Shown piece by piece: positions 8,437 through 15,768 of a DNA stretch of 35,457 nt. The translations under genes and the position numbers were made by a program. Under the pieces are notes generated by a model that was given only the letters and a program-made list of their open reading frames with translations, was not told the DNA's origin and did no database searches. Positions within the stretch are counted from its first letter, which is position 1. Every line of letters begins with the position of its first letter. The stretch lies in the NCBI RefSeq assembly GCF_030826625.1, contig NZ_JAPJNQ010000016.1, positions 1 to 35,457 on the forward strand, in the 5' to 3' direction. This DNA is from Corynebacterium sp. GTDB taxonomy: Bacteria; Actinomycetota; Actinomycetes; Mycobacteriales; Mycobacteriaceae.

Positions 8437-9255
8437 ATGACTGCGCTGATTACTCTTTCGCACGGCTCACGCCACCCGCAGGCTGTCGGTTTGATCAATG
8501 AGCTCAGCGCAGCAGCCGCGAACAGCGCTGGGGTGGAAGGCTACAGCAGCCACCTGGAATTCAACGAACCTGACCTGCGCACCGCCGTGGCCGAGGCGAT
8601 TGCTGATGGGCACAAGCATATGGTGATCGTCCCGTTGCTGTTTACGCGTGGGTTTCACCAAAAAGTTGATGTTCCGGAACAACTCGCTGCGGTGCGCCAG
8701 CAGGCACAGCGCGCCGGGGCGGACGTGGAGCTTGCCGACGGGCTGGGCACCGGCCTGGCCATGGAGGAATTGCTGTCCCGGGTGATTGCCCGTGATGCTC
8801 CGGCTGGGGCGCACGTGGTGTTGGTGTCGGTGGGGTCTTCTGACCATGCGGCCAATGCGAGCGTCGACAAGCTCGCCAGGCGTGTTGCTGCAAGGCGTGC
8901 CGGCGTGAACCAGGCCGGTGCTCATCAGTCCGGCGTAAATCAGCCCGACGTAAATCAGTCTGATGCCGAACAGAGCAGCGCCGATGGCATCAGCGTCGTA
9001 TTTGCGACCGGCCCGAACCGGTTGGCAGAGCTGGCCCAGCACCACGAGCGAATGCACCTGGTGCCGCTGTTTGTCAGCCATGGCTTGTTGCTGGATCGAA
9101 TGTATCGCCAAGCCGAAGAAATTAATGCTGCACCAGCCGGTGGATTACGAGCCGGTGCAGAACAAGCCGGAGCATCCGCAGCACAAGAACGCAGAATCAC
9201 CTATTCCCAACCACTAGGCACGGCACTCGCAGAGGTAGTAGCCGCGCAGATCTGA
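8437..9255 (+). CDS. cysY: Sirohydrochlorin chelatase (CbiX/SirB type)
   Basis: This family inserts Fe2+ into sirohydrochlorin, the last step to siroheme. It has two CbiX-like half-domains. The metal-binding histidines of the first are in LSHGS (H9) and RGFHQKVDVP (H74). The second half has HVVLVSVGSSDH and VPLFVSHGLL. Between the halves is a repeat-encoded linker at residues 156-180. The 272-residue length is normal for a double-domain chelatase with some linker growth. In C. glutamicum the gene at this place is cysY, proposed to act in cofactor synthesis and needed for sulphur assimilation. The start ATG follows GGGGGAGAGCTAATA. The nearby SUMT gene would supply the methylated precursor. 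The chelatase call rests on motif reading. Confidence 0.88.
   Translation: MTALITLSHGSRHPQAVGLINELSAAAANSAGVEGYSSHLEFNEPDLRTAVAEAIADGHKHMVIVPLLFTRGFHQKVDVPEQLAAVRQQAQRAGADVELADGLGTGLAMEELLSRVIARDAPAGAHVVLVSVGSSDHAANASVDKLARRVAARRAGVNQAGAHQSGVNQPDVNQSDAEQSSADGISVVFATGPNRLAELAQHHERMHLVPLFVSHGLLLDRMYRQAEEINAAPAGGLRAGAEQAGASAAQERRITYSQPLGTALAEVVAAQI
8902..8976 (+). repeat. Five 15-bp tandem repeats inside cysY
   Basis: Five in-frame 15-bp units encode GVNQA, GAHQS, GVNQP, DVNQS and DAEQS. The pattern is [G/D][V/A][N/H/E]Q[A/S/P]. Units 3 and 4 are nearly identical at the DNA level, so the array probably grew by slippage. It lies in the linker between the two chelatase half-domains, so copy number may be tolerated. 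Confidence 0.85.
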
Positions 9256-9263
9256 GGAAAATC

Positions 9264-10262
9264 ATGAGAGGTTTAATTTTTATCGCCCTGGCTGGTTTCG
9301 CCGCGCAGCTTGTCGACGGCGGCATCGGCATGGGATTCGGGGTGACCTCAACGACGATCCTCCTGGGGCTCGCAGGTTTGGGTGCTGCGCAAGCTTCGGC
9401 CGTGGTGCACGTGGCAGAACTCGGAACCACCGCGGTATCCGGTTTTAGCCACTGCCGCTTTGGCAACGTGGATTGGTCCGTGGTGGCGCGGCTGGGATTT
9501 CCCGGGGCACTGGCCGGGTTTGTCGGCGCAATGTTTTTATCCAATCTGCCACTGGATAAGGCACAACCGATTACCGCAGTCGTGCTGGTGGCCATCGGGG
9601 CAAACCTGGTGTGGCGATTTAGCCAAGGGCGCACGAAACGCAAGCTGGCAAAAAAGGCGGAATATTCCACACCATTTTTAGGATTTTTGGGTGCCGTGGG
9701 TGGTCTGGTGGATTCCACCGGTGGCGGTGGCTGGGGTCCGGTGACTACCTCCACGCTGTTGGGCGTCGGCCGGCAACAGCCTCGGTATATCGTCGGCACG
9801 GTTTCTGCCTCGGAGTTTCTGGTGGCCGCGGGCGCATCCGCTGGTTTTGTGGTGGGCCTGTGGGAGGAAATCGTTTCGCATACCGCCGCGGTTGTGGCCT
9901 TGTTGATTGGCGGAAGCATTGCCGCCCCCATCGCTGCCTGGCTGATTTCCCGCATTAACCCGGTTGCCCTGGGCGGGCTGGTGGGTTCGGCGATTATTGC
10001 GTTGAATATTCGCTACCTGCTGCCATTGGATACGGTGTGGCCGGTGCAGCTAGCGATCATGGCGGTGGGTATCGCGTTGACCGTGCACGGGGTGCACCGA
10101 TACCGCACACGCATGCGGGTGGAATCCTTGCAGAGTGCAGCCGCGCCAAGCACCGAATCGCGCACAGAGCCGGTGGCTGCTGAGTCGGTAACTCGTGAGC
10201 CAGCGGGTGCTGATCCGGACGCTACTGAGCAGAAGATTCCAGCCCGGCTACATCTCCGATGA
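9264..10262 (+). CDS. cysZ: TauE/SafE-family permease, probable sulphate transporter
   Basis: A 332-residue integral membrane protein with about eight hydrophobic segments in two related halves. The N-terminal half has DGGIGMGFGVTSTT and the second half has VDSTGGGGWGPVTTS, the paired glycine-rich signature of TauE/SafE (former DUF81) transporters. In C. glutamicum the gene at this place, cysZ, was proposed to be the sulphate permease; it is not related to the E. coli protein of the same name. The cytoplasmic tail after about residue 280 is polar and Glu/Ala-rich. The start ATG has GAGGAAAATC before it and is 8 bp after cysY, so it belongs to the same operon. Its 3' end overlaps the opposing SUMT gene by 41 bp, and no terminator separates them. 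Confidence 0.9.
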   Translation: MRGLIFIALAGFAAQLVDGGIGMGFGVTSTTILLGLAGLGAAQASAVVHVAELGTTAVSGFSHCRFGNVDWSVVARLGFPGALAGFVGAMFLSNLPLDKAQPITAVVLVAIGANLVWRFSQGRTKRKLAKKAEYSTPFLGFLGAVGGLVDSTGGGGWGPVTTSTLLGVGRQQPRYIVGTVSASEFLVAAGASAGFVVGLWEEIVSHTAAVVALLIGGSIAAPIAAWLISRINPVALGGLVGSAIIALNIRYLLPLDTVWPVQLAIMAVGIALTVHGVHRYRTRMRVESLQSAAAPSTESRTEPVAAESVTREPAGADPDATEQKIPARLHLR

Positions 10263-11043
10263 CGATCACCGCAGGTGGTTCCACGGAATTTTCCGTAATG
10301 GTTGCGCCGAGCCGTTCGAGCTGGCAGCGGAACACCCGCTCGTCGGCAAGGCTTCCTTCCTGAATGACGGCGGCGGGGGTAGCTGCGGCCAGGCCAGCGT
10401 CGATAAGTGCATCCGCGATTGCACTGGCGTTGCGCACCCCCATGATGATGGACAGCGTGGCCCCGGAGCGCGCCAGTGCAGACCAATCAACCAGGGATTT
10501 TTCGTGCCCCGGTGGCAGGTGCCCACTGACGACGGTGGCAGCATGCACGACGCCCCGTTGGGTAACAGGTATGTGTGTCAACCCCGGAACAGCATAAGCG
10601 GAACTTACGCCAGGAATGACTTCGCAGGCGATCCCAGCTTCTGCGAGTGCCGTGATTTCTTCAAAACCGCGCCCGAACACAAACGGATCGCCTCCTTTGA
10701 GCCGTACCACCTTGTATCCGGCTTGGGTGTATTCGACGAGCATGCGGTTGATTTCTTCTTGGGCGACCTGCTTTTTATACGGCAGCTTGGAAGCGTCGAC
10801 AAGCTTTTTGCTGGAAATATCGCACAATCGATCCAGAAACGGGGTGGGGCCCAGGTGGTCTGCGACGATGACATCAGCCTCGTGCAGTGCGGCTTGGCCA
10901 CGTAACGTGATGAGATCCCACGCGCCGGGGCCGCCACCAATTAACTTGACTGGGTGAAAATTCTTGGCTGGGCCATCGGCAGCGACAGCGGCGGATGCGG
11001 CATTGGTAGGGGCAGAATCTGGGCCGGAATCTGGAGTAGTCAT
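10222..11043 (-). CDS. cobA: Uroporphyrinogen-III C-methyltransferase (SUMT)
   Basis: SUMT methylates uroporphyrinogen III at C2 and C7 with SAM to give precorrin-2, which leads to siroheme and cobalamin. The tetrapyrrole methylase fold is shown by IGGGPGAWDLITLRG, DVIVADHLG, VRLKGGDPFVFGRG, PGVSSAYAVPG and THIPVTQRG. The protein is 273 residues, with an Ala-rich tail of about 28 residues before the domain. It lacks the CysG dehydrogenase/ferrochelatase module, so the chelatase step is probably done by CysY; no separate precorrin-2 dehydrogenase is seen in the window. The gene converges on cysZ with a 41-bp overlap. Gene names vary (cobA, hemX, sumT); the enzyme class is firm. Confidence 0.92.
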   Translation of the reverse strand: MTTPDSGPDSAPTNAASAAVAADGPAKNFHPVKLIGGGPGAWDLITLRGQAALHEADVIVADHLGPTPFLDRLCDISSKKLVDASKLPYKKQVAQEEINRMLVEYTQAGYKVVRLKGGDPFVFGRGFEEITALAEAGIACEVIPGVSSAYAVPGLTHIPVTQRGVVHAATVVSGHLPPGHEKSLVDWSALARSGATLSIIMGVRNASAIADALIDAGLAAATPAAVIQEGSLADERVFRCQLERLGATITENSVEPPAVIVIGDVAGLESSAQ

Positions 11044-11052
11044 GCCGCTAGT

Positions 11053-11505
11053 TTAGAACACCTGGTCATGCAGATCATAGGCTCCACTAGGGATGTATTC
11101 TTCGACCGTGCTGCAATTTTGCTTCTCGTTTCCCGGGCCGAATTTTGGGACGAACTGCTCGGCATCCTGCTCGGCGATGGGGATGCTGGTTTTATGGTTT
11201 CCGTATACGTATCCGACGATGCCATGATCTGATTCAATTTTTGCTACCTGGCATTTTACGGTGAACATTCCGTGGTCATTGTGAACTGGTGCAGTGGGTT
11301 TGTCGTTGTGGTCGGCGTCAGGAGAGTCAGCGGCATCAGAGGAGCCAGGTGCTTCTTGGGGCTGTGTTGCCGTGGCAGGTGATGTTGGAGACGTGGTGAC
11401 TGAAATGTGTGTTTCAGGCGTCGGAGGTTCGCTCTCGGCTGTGGAGCACGCCGATAACACAGAAAATGCTACTGCCGTCGGGATAAAAGCTGTCTGTAAC
11501 CTCAT
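11053..11505 (-). CDS. Secreted lipoprotein of unknown function
   Basis: A 150-residue protein with a signal peptide ending in the lipobox LSAC (cleavage before C20), so it should be lipid-anchored outside the membrane. Residues 21-75 are Ser/Thr/Pro/Asp-rich and probably disordered. A small domain follows (VKCQVAKIESDHGIVGYVYG...), with two cysteines (in VKCQ and QNCST) that could pair. I do not recognise the family. The ATG lies in the loop of a possible mRNA hairpin (11496-11519), and no good Shine-Dalgarno is seen. A TATAAC (minus strand) about 25 bp upstream could be a -10 box, giving a very short leader. It ends 9 bp before the SUMT start on the same strand, so the two may be cotranscribed. 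Confidence 0.7.
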   Translation of the reverse strand: MRLQTAFIPTAVAFSVLSACSTAESEPPTPETHISVTTSPTSPATATQPQEAPGSSDAADSPDADHNDKPTAPVHNDHGMFTVKCQVAKIESDHGIVGYVYGNHKTSIPIAEQDAEQFVPKFGPGNEKQNCSTVEEYIPSGAYDLHDQVF

Positions 11506-11519
11506 AGATACAAGGTTAC
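11496..11519 (-). promoter_or_regulatory. Inverted repeat placing the lipoprotein start codon in a hairpin loop
   Basis: A perfect 7-bp stem (GTAACCT / AGGTTAC) encloses a 10-nt loop that contains the ATG of the lipoprotein gene. No clear Shine-Dalgarno precedes it. It could influence initiation or serve as an operator; neither is shown. Confidence 0.4.
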
Positions 11520-11541
11520 TGTGAATCCCGTTATAAAGACG

Positions 11542-11859
11542 CTAATTCGTCCAATTCCTTTCGTCGCTTGTGGGCGAAGAAGTGCTGGTTTCGGTAAGCC
11601 CGAGAGCTTCTTTGAGAACCTCGTGTTGGATTTCTGTAGTTTCTTCTCGTGCAATTTCGGCAGCATGGATGTCTTCTTGATCTTCTAATGCTGCAACAGC
11701 GCGAGCATAAAATGAGGGGGAGACGACTACGGCGCGGGCGCGGCTTTGCTGGCTGGTGATGGTGATAGGCATATGTTGTGCTTCCGCAAGGATTTGGTCG
11801 TGGGACTTACGAAATTGGCTGACAGTCATTGATTTTGGTTCCATGTTTTTAAAGTACAT
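11542..11859 (-). CDS. Phd/YefM-type antitoxin, orphan
   Basis: A 105-residue protein with the N-terminal pattern of Phd/YefM antitoxins: a short beta start (KSMTVSQFRKSHDQILAEAQ) followed by MPITITSQQSRARAVVVSPSFYARAVAALE. Such proteins bind DNA and neutralise RelE/YoeB- or Doc-type toxins through their C-terminus. No toxin frame lies next to it on either side; the next gene downstream is a lipoprotein. It may be solitary, act on a distant toxin, or be a plain regulator. The start is uncertain: the ATG at 11859 is used here, and MEPKSM from 11844 is an alternative. Neither has a strong ribosome binding site. Confidence 0.68.
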   Translation of the reverse strand: MYFKNMEPKSMTVSQFRKSHDQILAEAQHMPITITSQQSRARAVVVSPSFYARAVAALEDQEDIHAAEIAREETTEIQHEVLKEALGLTETSTSSPTSDERNWTN

Positions 11860-11874
11860 CTCAAATGAATTGAG
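11860..11874. promoter_or_regulatory. Short inverted repeat at the antitoxin start
   Basis: CTCAA-ATGAA-TTGAG sits directly upstream of the first start codon of the Phd-type gene. Antitoxins of this family usually bind palindromes at their own promoter, so this is a candidate autoregulatory site. It is short and unproven. Confidence 0.35.
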
Positions 11875-12308
11875 CGGCGCGGGCGTGAATAAAAGCTAAA
11901 CAGGGTGCTTGGCCCCATCGCGATGTCATTAACTGTCCCAGATCTGGTTTTCGGGCGGCGAAATAGACCGGGAATCGACATCACTCGCCACCAACCGGCT
12001 TTCCAAGAATGTGAAATAGTTGACAAATCACCTTTTTTCTTGAGGGGTGCAGCGCTCGGGCTTCATGTACATCGTATTTTCTCTCGATACCGTCTTGAGC
12101 AGCAATTATGTTGCTGTGAGTGAGAATTTCCCGCCCGAAATAGCGGGATTTTTCTGCCTCTGCCGCAAGACCCATGAAGAAAAATCTCGCCAACGAAGAT
12201 CCAACGAAGCGTATTCTTGGTGTCGTTGTCCTTCCGGGTGCAACGCACTTGCGGGTACAACACATCTGAAGAACATTAGATAGCTCACCTATATATAAGG
12301 AGGAAGTT
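11875..12308. other. Intergenic stretch without a credible gene
   Basis: Several short frames cross this 430-bp stretch on both strands, but none has a ribosome binding site or recognisable protein sequence. A TTGACA lies at 12020-12025, without a good -10 at the right spacing. Close to the next gene, AAGGAGGAAGTT gives a strong ribosome binding site, preceded by the AT-rich CTATATATA. I see nothing else. Confidence 0.5.
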
Positions 12309-12986
12309 ATGCCTTCCGCACTATTCGTAGTTACCGCCGCAGATAAATGGACGCTGGCCGACGGCAGCGCCCGCCCTACCGGTTACTGGGCCGAAGAGCT
12401 GATTGCTCCACACCGAGTATTCAAAAACGCTGGATGGAACATTGACTTTGCGACGCCAAATGCCAAGGCTCCAGTAGTAGACCAGTACAGCCTCGATGTT
12501 CTGTCCGACAGCGAGCGCGCGGAATACGAGAATTACCTCGGAGAAATCGGCTCGGAGCTGAACAACCCGCTTAATCTGGCTGATGTTAACGAGGCTGACT
12601 ATGACCTCGTCTTTTACCCTGGCGGCCACGGCCCAATGGAAGACCTGGCTTATGACCAGGATTCCGCCAAACTGCTGCAGGACCGCATCGAATCCGGTCG
12701 TGCGCTTTCCCTGGTATGCCACGCTCCAGCTGCTTTGCTCGCCATGGACAATGACAACTGGCCGCTTAAGGGCTACACCATGACTGGTTTTACCAACGCC
12801 GAAGAAGGCGAGGAGACCATCGCAGCCGCCAAGTGGGTAGTTGAGACTCGCCTGCGTGAACTCGGTGCTGACTTTAAGCAGACCGATCCGATGCAGCCGT
12901 ACGTCGAAGTAGATCGCAGCCTTTACACCGGCCAGAACCCAGCATCGTCTGAGCCTCTGGCACAGCGCATCCTGCGCGACTTTTAA
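12309..12986 (+). CDS. DJ-1/PfpI-family protein (Hsp31/glyoxalase III-like)
   Basis: A 225-residue class-I glutamine-amidotransferase-like protein. The nucleophile elbow is VCHAPAAL with C137 and H138; an acidic residue in GYWAEE (E29/E30) would complete the site, as in Hsp31-like enzymes and glutathione-independent glyoxalase III. YPGGHGPMEDL is the typical oxyanion-loop region. Likely work is removal of methylglyoxal or other reactive aldehydes, or protein protection in the cytosol; the substrate cannot be told from sequence. A strong AAGGAGGAAGTT precedes the ATG. A hairpin after the gene separates it from the convergent flavoprotein gene. Confidence 0.88.
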   Translation: MPSALFVVTAADKWTLADGSARPTGYWAEELIAPHRVFKNAGWNIDFATPNAKAPVVDQYSLDVLSDSERAEYENYLGEIGSELNNPLNLADVNEADYDLVFYPGGHGPMEDLAYDQDSAKLLQDRIESGRALSLVCHAPAALLAMDNDNWPLKGYTMTGFTNAEEGEETIAAAKWVVETRLRELGADFKQTDPMQPYVEVDRSLYTGQNPASSEPLAQRILRDF

Positions 12987-13038
12987 TACGAACGCTGAAA
13001 TAACCGCCGCTTCTACAGGGCACTGACAAGCCCGCGCT

Positions 13039-13077
13039 AACCTGCTCCTAGGGCACCGCTTTGCCCCGGGGCAGGTT
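13039..13077. terminator. Terminator hairpin between convergent genes
   Basis: The arms AACCTGC (13039-13045) and GCAGGTT (13071-13077) continue inward as CCTAGGGCA against TGCCCCGGG with one bulge, one mismatch and one G-U pair. The stem is followed by ATTTG rather than a long T run. It lies between the DJ-1 gene and the flavoprotein gene, whose stop overlaps its right edge. Confidence 0.65.
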
Positions 13078-14797
13078 ATTTGTCTCTAGCGAGCGCTTCT
13101 CCGACACGTTTGCCGGAATGGATGCAGCCGCCTAAAAAGGTACCTTCCAGCGCATTCTTGCCGTGCATGCCGCCACCGCCGAAACCAGCTGCCTCCCCGC
13201 AAGCAAACAAACCGGGGATGATGTTGCCGTCTGAATCGAGGCAGCGCCCGGAAAGGTCTGTTTCCAGTCCGCCCAGGGTTTTGCGGGTTAATACTTGCAG
13301 CCGTACAGCAATGAGCGGTCCATGTTTCGCATCTGCGAGTTTGTGTGGTGCGGCAGCGCGTACGATCTTATCGCCCAGAAATTTCCGGGCCGTGCGCAGA
13401 TAATTCACCTGGGCATCCTTGGAAAACGGGTTATCCAGCTGGGAATCCCGATCAGCAACGGTGCGTGCGACTCGCTCGCGGTCCAGCAGGCCGTCGTCGG
13501 CAAGCGCGGCCATTTTTGCGGTTAACTCATCGAGGTTATCGGCGATCACCCAATCCACGCCATGGTCTTTGAAAGCCTGCACGGCCGGGTGTGTTTTGGG
13601 CCCAAGCTTGCTGGCCAGTTGCCGGATTGTTTTTTGCGTTAAATCTGGGTTTTGTTCGGAACCAGAAAAGATGAATTCCTTATCCGCGATGGTGGAGTTC
13701 AACAAAAACCAGGAATAGCCGTGGCCTGTTTTACCAATATGGCTCAATGCAGCGAGGTTATCGGAGCCGGGAAACAGATTCGTGGGCAAGCGCTTGCCGG
13801 TAGCATCCAGCCACAACGACGACGGCCCGGGAATAATGCGGATGCCATGGTGCGGCCAGATGCTGTCCCAATTGTGCATTCTCTCGGGGTAATGCCACAT
13901 TCTGTCCGTATTCACTAGGTTTGCGCCGACGTGCTTGGCGACGTCGATGCCGCTGCCGTCCACGTGTGCTGGAACGCCAGCTACTAGATCGTCGGGACAC
14001 GGGCCCCAGCGATCGCTTGGCCAGCTGGCGCGTACTTTTGCTAGATTGCCTCCGATGCCGCCGGTGGCGATGACCACGGATGCTGCATTCAGTTGAAATT
14101 CACGCACGGCTTTTCTGCTTGAGGCCTGGCCGCGGGGTAGCGCATCATCTGCTGCTAACTCGACCCCGCGTACACCGGTGACTCGGCCGGACTCGTCTTG
14201 TAGCAGGCCTTCCACGCGGTGGCGGAAGCGCCAGGTGAGTTGTCCGGTTGCTTCCGCCCGTTCGAGTGGTTCGCGGAAAACCCGGACGACTTCTGGGCCG
14301 GTGCCCCAGGTGAGGTGGAATCGTGGAACGGAATTGCCATGACCACTGGCATCGCCGCTGCCGCGCTCGGCCCAGCCGATCGTCGGCAAGACATTGAGAC
14401 CGAGCTTTTTTAAATATTCTCGCTTTTCACCGGCCGCGAACTGCACGTATGCCTGGCCCCAGGCCTTCGGCCAGCGATCATGGGGAGCGTCGTCGTAATC
14501 CGCACTGTTTTCCCAATCGCGCCAGGCAAGCTCATAAGAATCGCTCACCCGCATCAATTTTTGCTCCGGGCTTCCCACATAAAACAAACCACCCAGCGAC
14601 CAGAAGGCTTGGCCGCCCAGGTTATTGCGGTTTTCTTGGTCGAGGATCACGACCTGTTTCCCGCCCTGTAATGCCTCGTAGGCTGCAACCATGCCCGCCA
14701 GGCCGGAGCCGACGATGACGATGGGGGCGGTGGACGAGTCTGTGGATGTCTTTGTTGGGCCACTTTGCGACGATGTCTTGGGTGTTGTGTAAGTCAT
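13076..14797 (-). CDS. FAD-dependent dehydrogenase (fumarate reductase/ketosteroid-dehydrogenase-like)
   Basis: A 573-residue flavoprotein of the succinate dehydrogenase/fumarate reductase flavoprotein superfamily. The dinucleotide site is GSGLAG at residues 30-35, and the protein ends with the characteristic FACGEAAGFGGGGMHGKNALEGTFLGGCIHSG. Inner marks are NLGGQAFWSLGG and VIATGGIGGN. The 22 residues before the fold are Ser/Thr-rich. Family members of this length are often annotated as putative FAD-binding dehydrogenases related to 3-ketosteroid dehydrogenases; the substrate is unknown. The start lies 7 bp from a 55-bp copy of the 3' end of the response regulator gene at 17148, so the two genes were probably neighbours before DNA was inserted between them. 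Confidence 0.85.
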   Translation of the reverse strand: MTYTTPKTSSQSGPTKTSTDSSTAPIVIVGSGLAGMVAAYEALQGGKQVVILDQENRNNLGGQAFWSLGGLFYVGSPEQKLMRVSDSYELAWRDWENSADYDDAPHDRWPKAWGQAYVQFAAGEKREYLKKLGLNVLPTIGWAERGSGDASGHGNSVPRFHLTWGTGPEVVRVFREPLERAEATGQLTWRFRHRVEGLLQDESGRVTGVRGVELAADDALPRGQASSRKAVREFQLNAASVVIATGGIGGNLAKVRASWPSDRWGPCPDDLVAGVPAHVDGSGIDVAKHVGANLVNTDRMWHYPERMHNWDSIWPHHGIRIIPGPSSLWLDATGKRLPTNLFPGSDNLAALSHIGKTGHGYSWFLLNSTIADKEFIFSGSEQNPDLTQKTIRQLASKLGPKTHPAVQAFKDHGVDWVIADNLDELTAKMAALADDGLLDRERVARTVADRDSQLDNPFSKDAQVNYLRTARKFLGDKIVRAAAPHKLADAKHGPLIAVRLQVLTRKTLGGLETDLSGRCLDSDGNIIPGLFACGEAAGFGGGGMHGKNALEGTFLGGCIHSGKRVGEALARDK

Positions 14798-14804
14798 ATT
14801 GCAA

Positions 14805-14859
14805 GTCTAAATTAATCGACGATCTCGGGCAGCGGTGACGGCGGCGGTGCGCGATTCCA
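14805..14859. repeat. Direct repeat A (55 bp), copy of the 3' end of the response regulator gene
   Basis: This stretch matches 17146-17200 at 53 of 55 positions. It encodes, on the minus strand, the same last residues (ending TAARDRRLI and a TAG stop) as the regulator at 17148-17765. Both differences are silent Arg third-base changes. Beyond its right edge the match ends. Confidence 0.92.
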
Positions 14860-14951
14860 AGACAGAGAATGAATCAACTTGTTGTATAGGACCCCCCTCC
14901 GCCGAACTGAGATTGAGACAGATGAGTGATCTACTGCATCTTTCGGGGTAA

Positions 14952-14989
14952 TATAATCTGTGTTACTTTAAAAGAGGTTTACGTATAAT
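14952..14989 (+). promoter_or_regulatory. Candidate promoter region of the ABC transporter pair
   Basis: Two TATAAT hexamers, 14952-14957 and 14984-14989, lie 105-140 bp before the ABC ATPase start. Neither has a good -35; TGTTAC (14961-14966) is 17 bp before the second. The stretch between the repeat copy and the ATPase (14860-15093) has no gene. Confidence 0.4.
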
Positions 14990-15093
14990 CCGGGTTGTCA
15001 TGTATCTTGTCCACCCCTCATTTCGGAGGTTATCAGACAGTTTCAGCTACAGCCCTCTGATTATTTTCCTTCCTCTATTAGAAAGTCATTTCC

Positions 15094-15768
15094 GTGAGAA
15101 CCGTTAGCCCTGTACTTGAAGTTCAAGCAGTTGCCGTCAAAGCGACCCCAAGGCACAGCCCCCTCGCGTTGCCACTAGATTTTGAGCTTACTCACGGGCA
15201 AAAAGCATTGTTATCAGGTCCTTCCGGATGTGGCAAGACTACATTCCTGAACGCAATCGTAGGCTTACACCCCCTACACGAAGGAAACGTAGTGCTACTT
15301 GGCGAGTTCAACATATCTAAGACCTCAGTATCGACCCGCCAAAAATTACTCCGAAGCGATATTTCCTACGTCGGCCAAGAACTAGTAGCTTTCCCAGGCC
15401 TTACGGTAAAAGAGTATTTAGAATTCAATCTACAAATTTGCAAGAAAAAGGTGAATTCAGGATTCTATGTCGGAATTCTTGAATCGTTAGGTGTAGAACA
15501 CACTGTAAACCAGATGCTGACCGAACTTTCAAAGGGGCAATTACAGAGAGTCATGATCACTGGTGGACTCATACGACAACCTAAATTACTGCTACTTGAT
15601 GAGCCGAGCAGTGCATTAGATAGCGACTCGCGGGACAACTTATTCAGTGTCGTTGACGATGCGGTGCACGAGGGAACGGGAGTTCTCATGGTGTCACACG
15701 ACCCAGTCGTCGAAAGCTTCGTTGATTCTGTAATCACTATGGAAAAGGACGATGCAAACCATGAATAA
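15094..15768 (+). CDS. ABC transporter ATP-binding protein
   Basis: A 224-residue nucleotide-binding subunit of the MacB/LolD-like type. It has Walker A GPSGCGKTT, a Q-loop region (SYVGQELVAFPGLTV), signature LSKGQ in place of LSGGQ, Walker B LLLLDEPSSALD and the switch His in MVSHDP. The start is GTG 15094 with a weak AGAAAG before it. The partner is the permease that starts inside its 3' end. The pair lies between two copies of a 55-bp repeat and is more AT-rich than the cys genes, which suggests it arrived as a unit. Substrate unknown; exporters of this shape often act on antimicrobial peptides or lipids. Confidence 0.87.
   Translation: MRTVSPVLEVQAVAVKATPRHSPLALPLDFELTHGQKALLSGPSGCGKTTFLNAIVGLHPLHEGNVVLLGEFNISKTSVSTRQKLLRSDISYVGQELVAFPGLTVKEYLEFNLQICKKKVNSGFYVGILESLGVEHTVNQMLTELSKGQLQRVMITGGLIRQPKLLLLDEPSSALDSDSRDNLFSVVDDAVHEGTGVLMVSHDPVVESFVDSVITMEKDDANHE

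Noticed and set aside
10195..10905. A 236-codon open frame on the plus strand opposite the SUMT gene
   Set aside because: The minus-strand product has clear tetrapyrrole methylase motifs; the plus-strand product shows none.
11981..12283. Short open frames on both strands between the antitoxin and DJ-1 genes
   Set aside because: They overlap one another, lack ribosome binding sites and read as no known protein.
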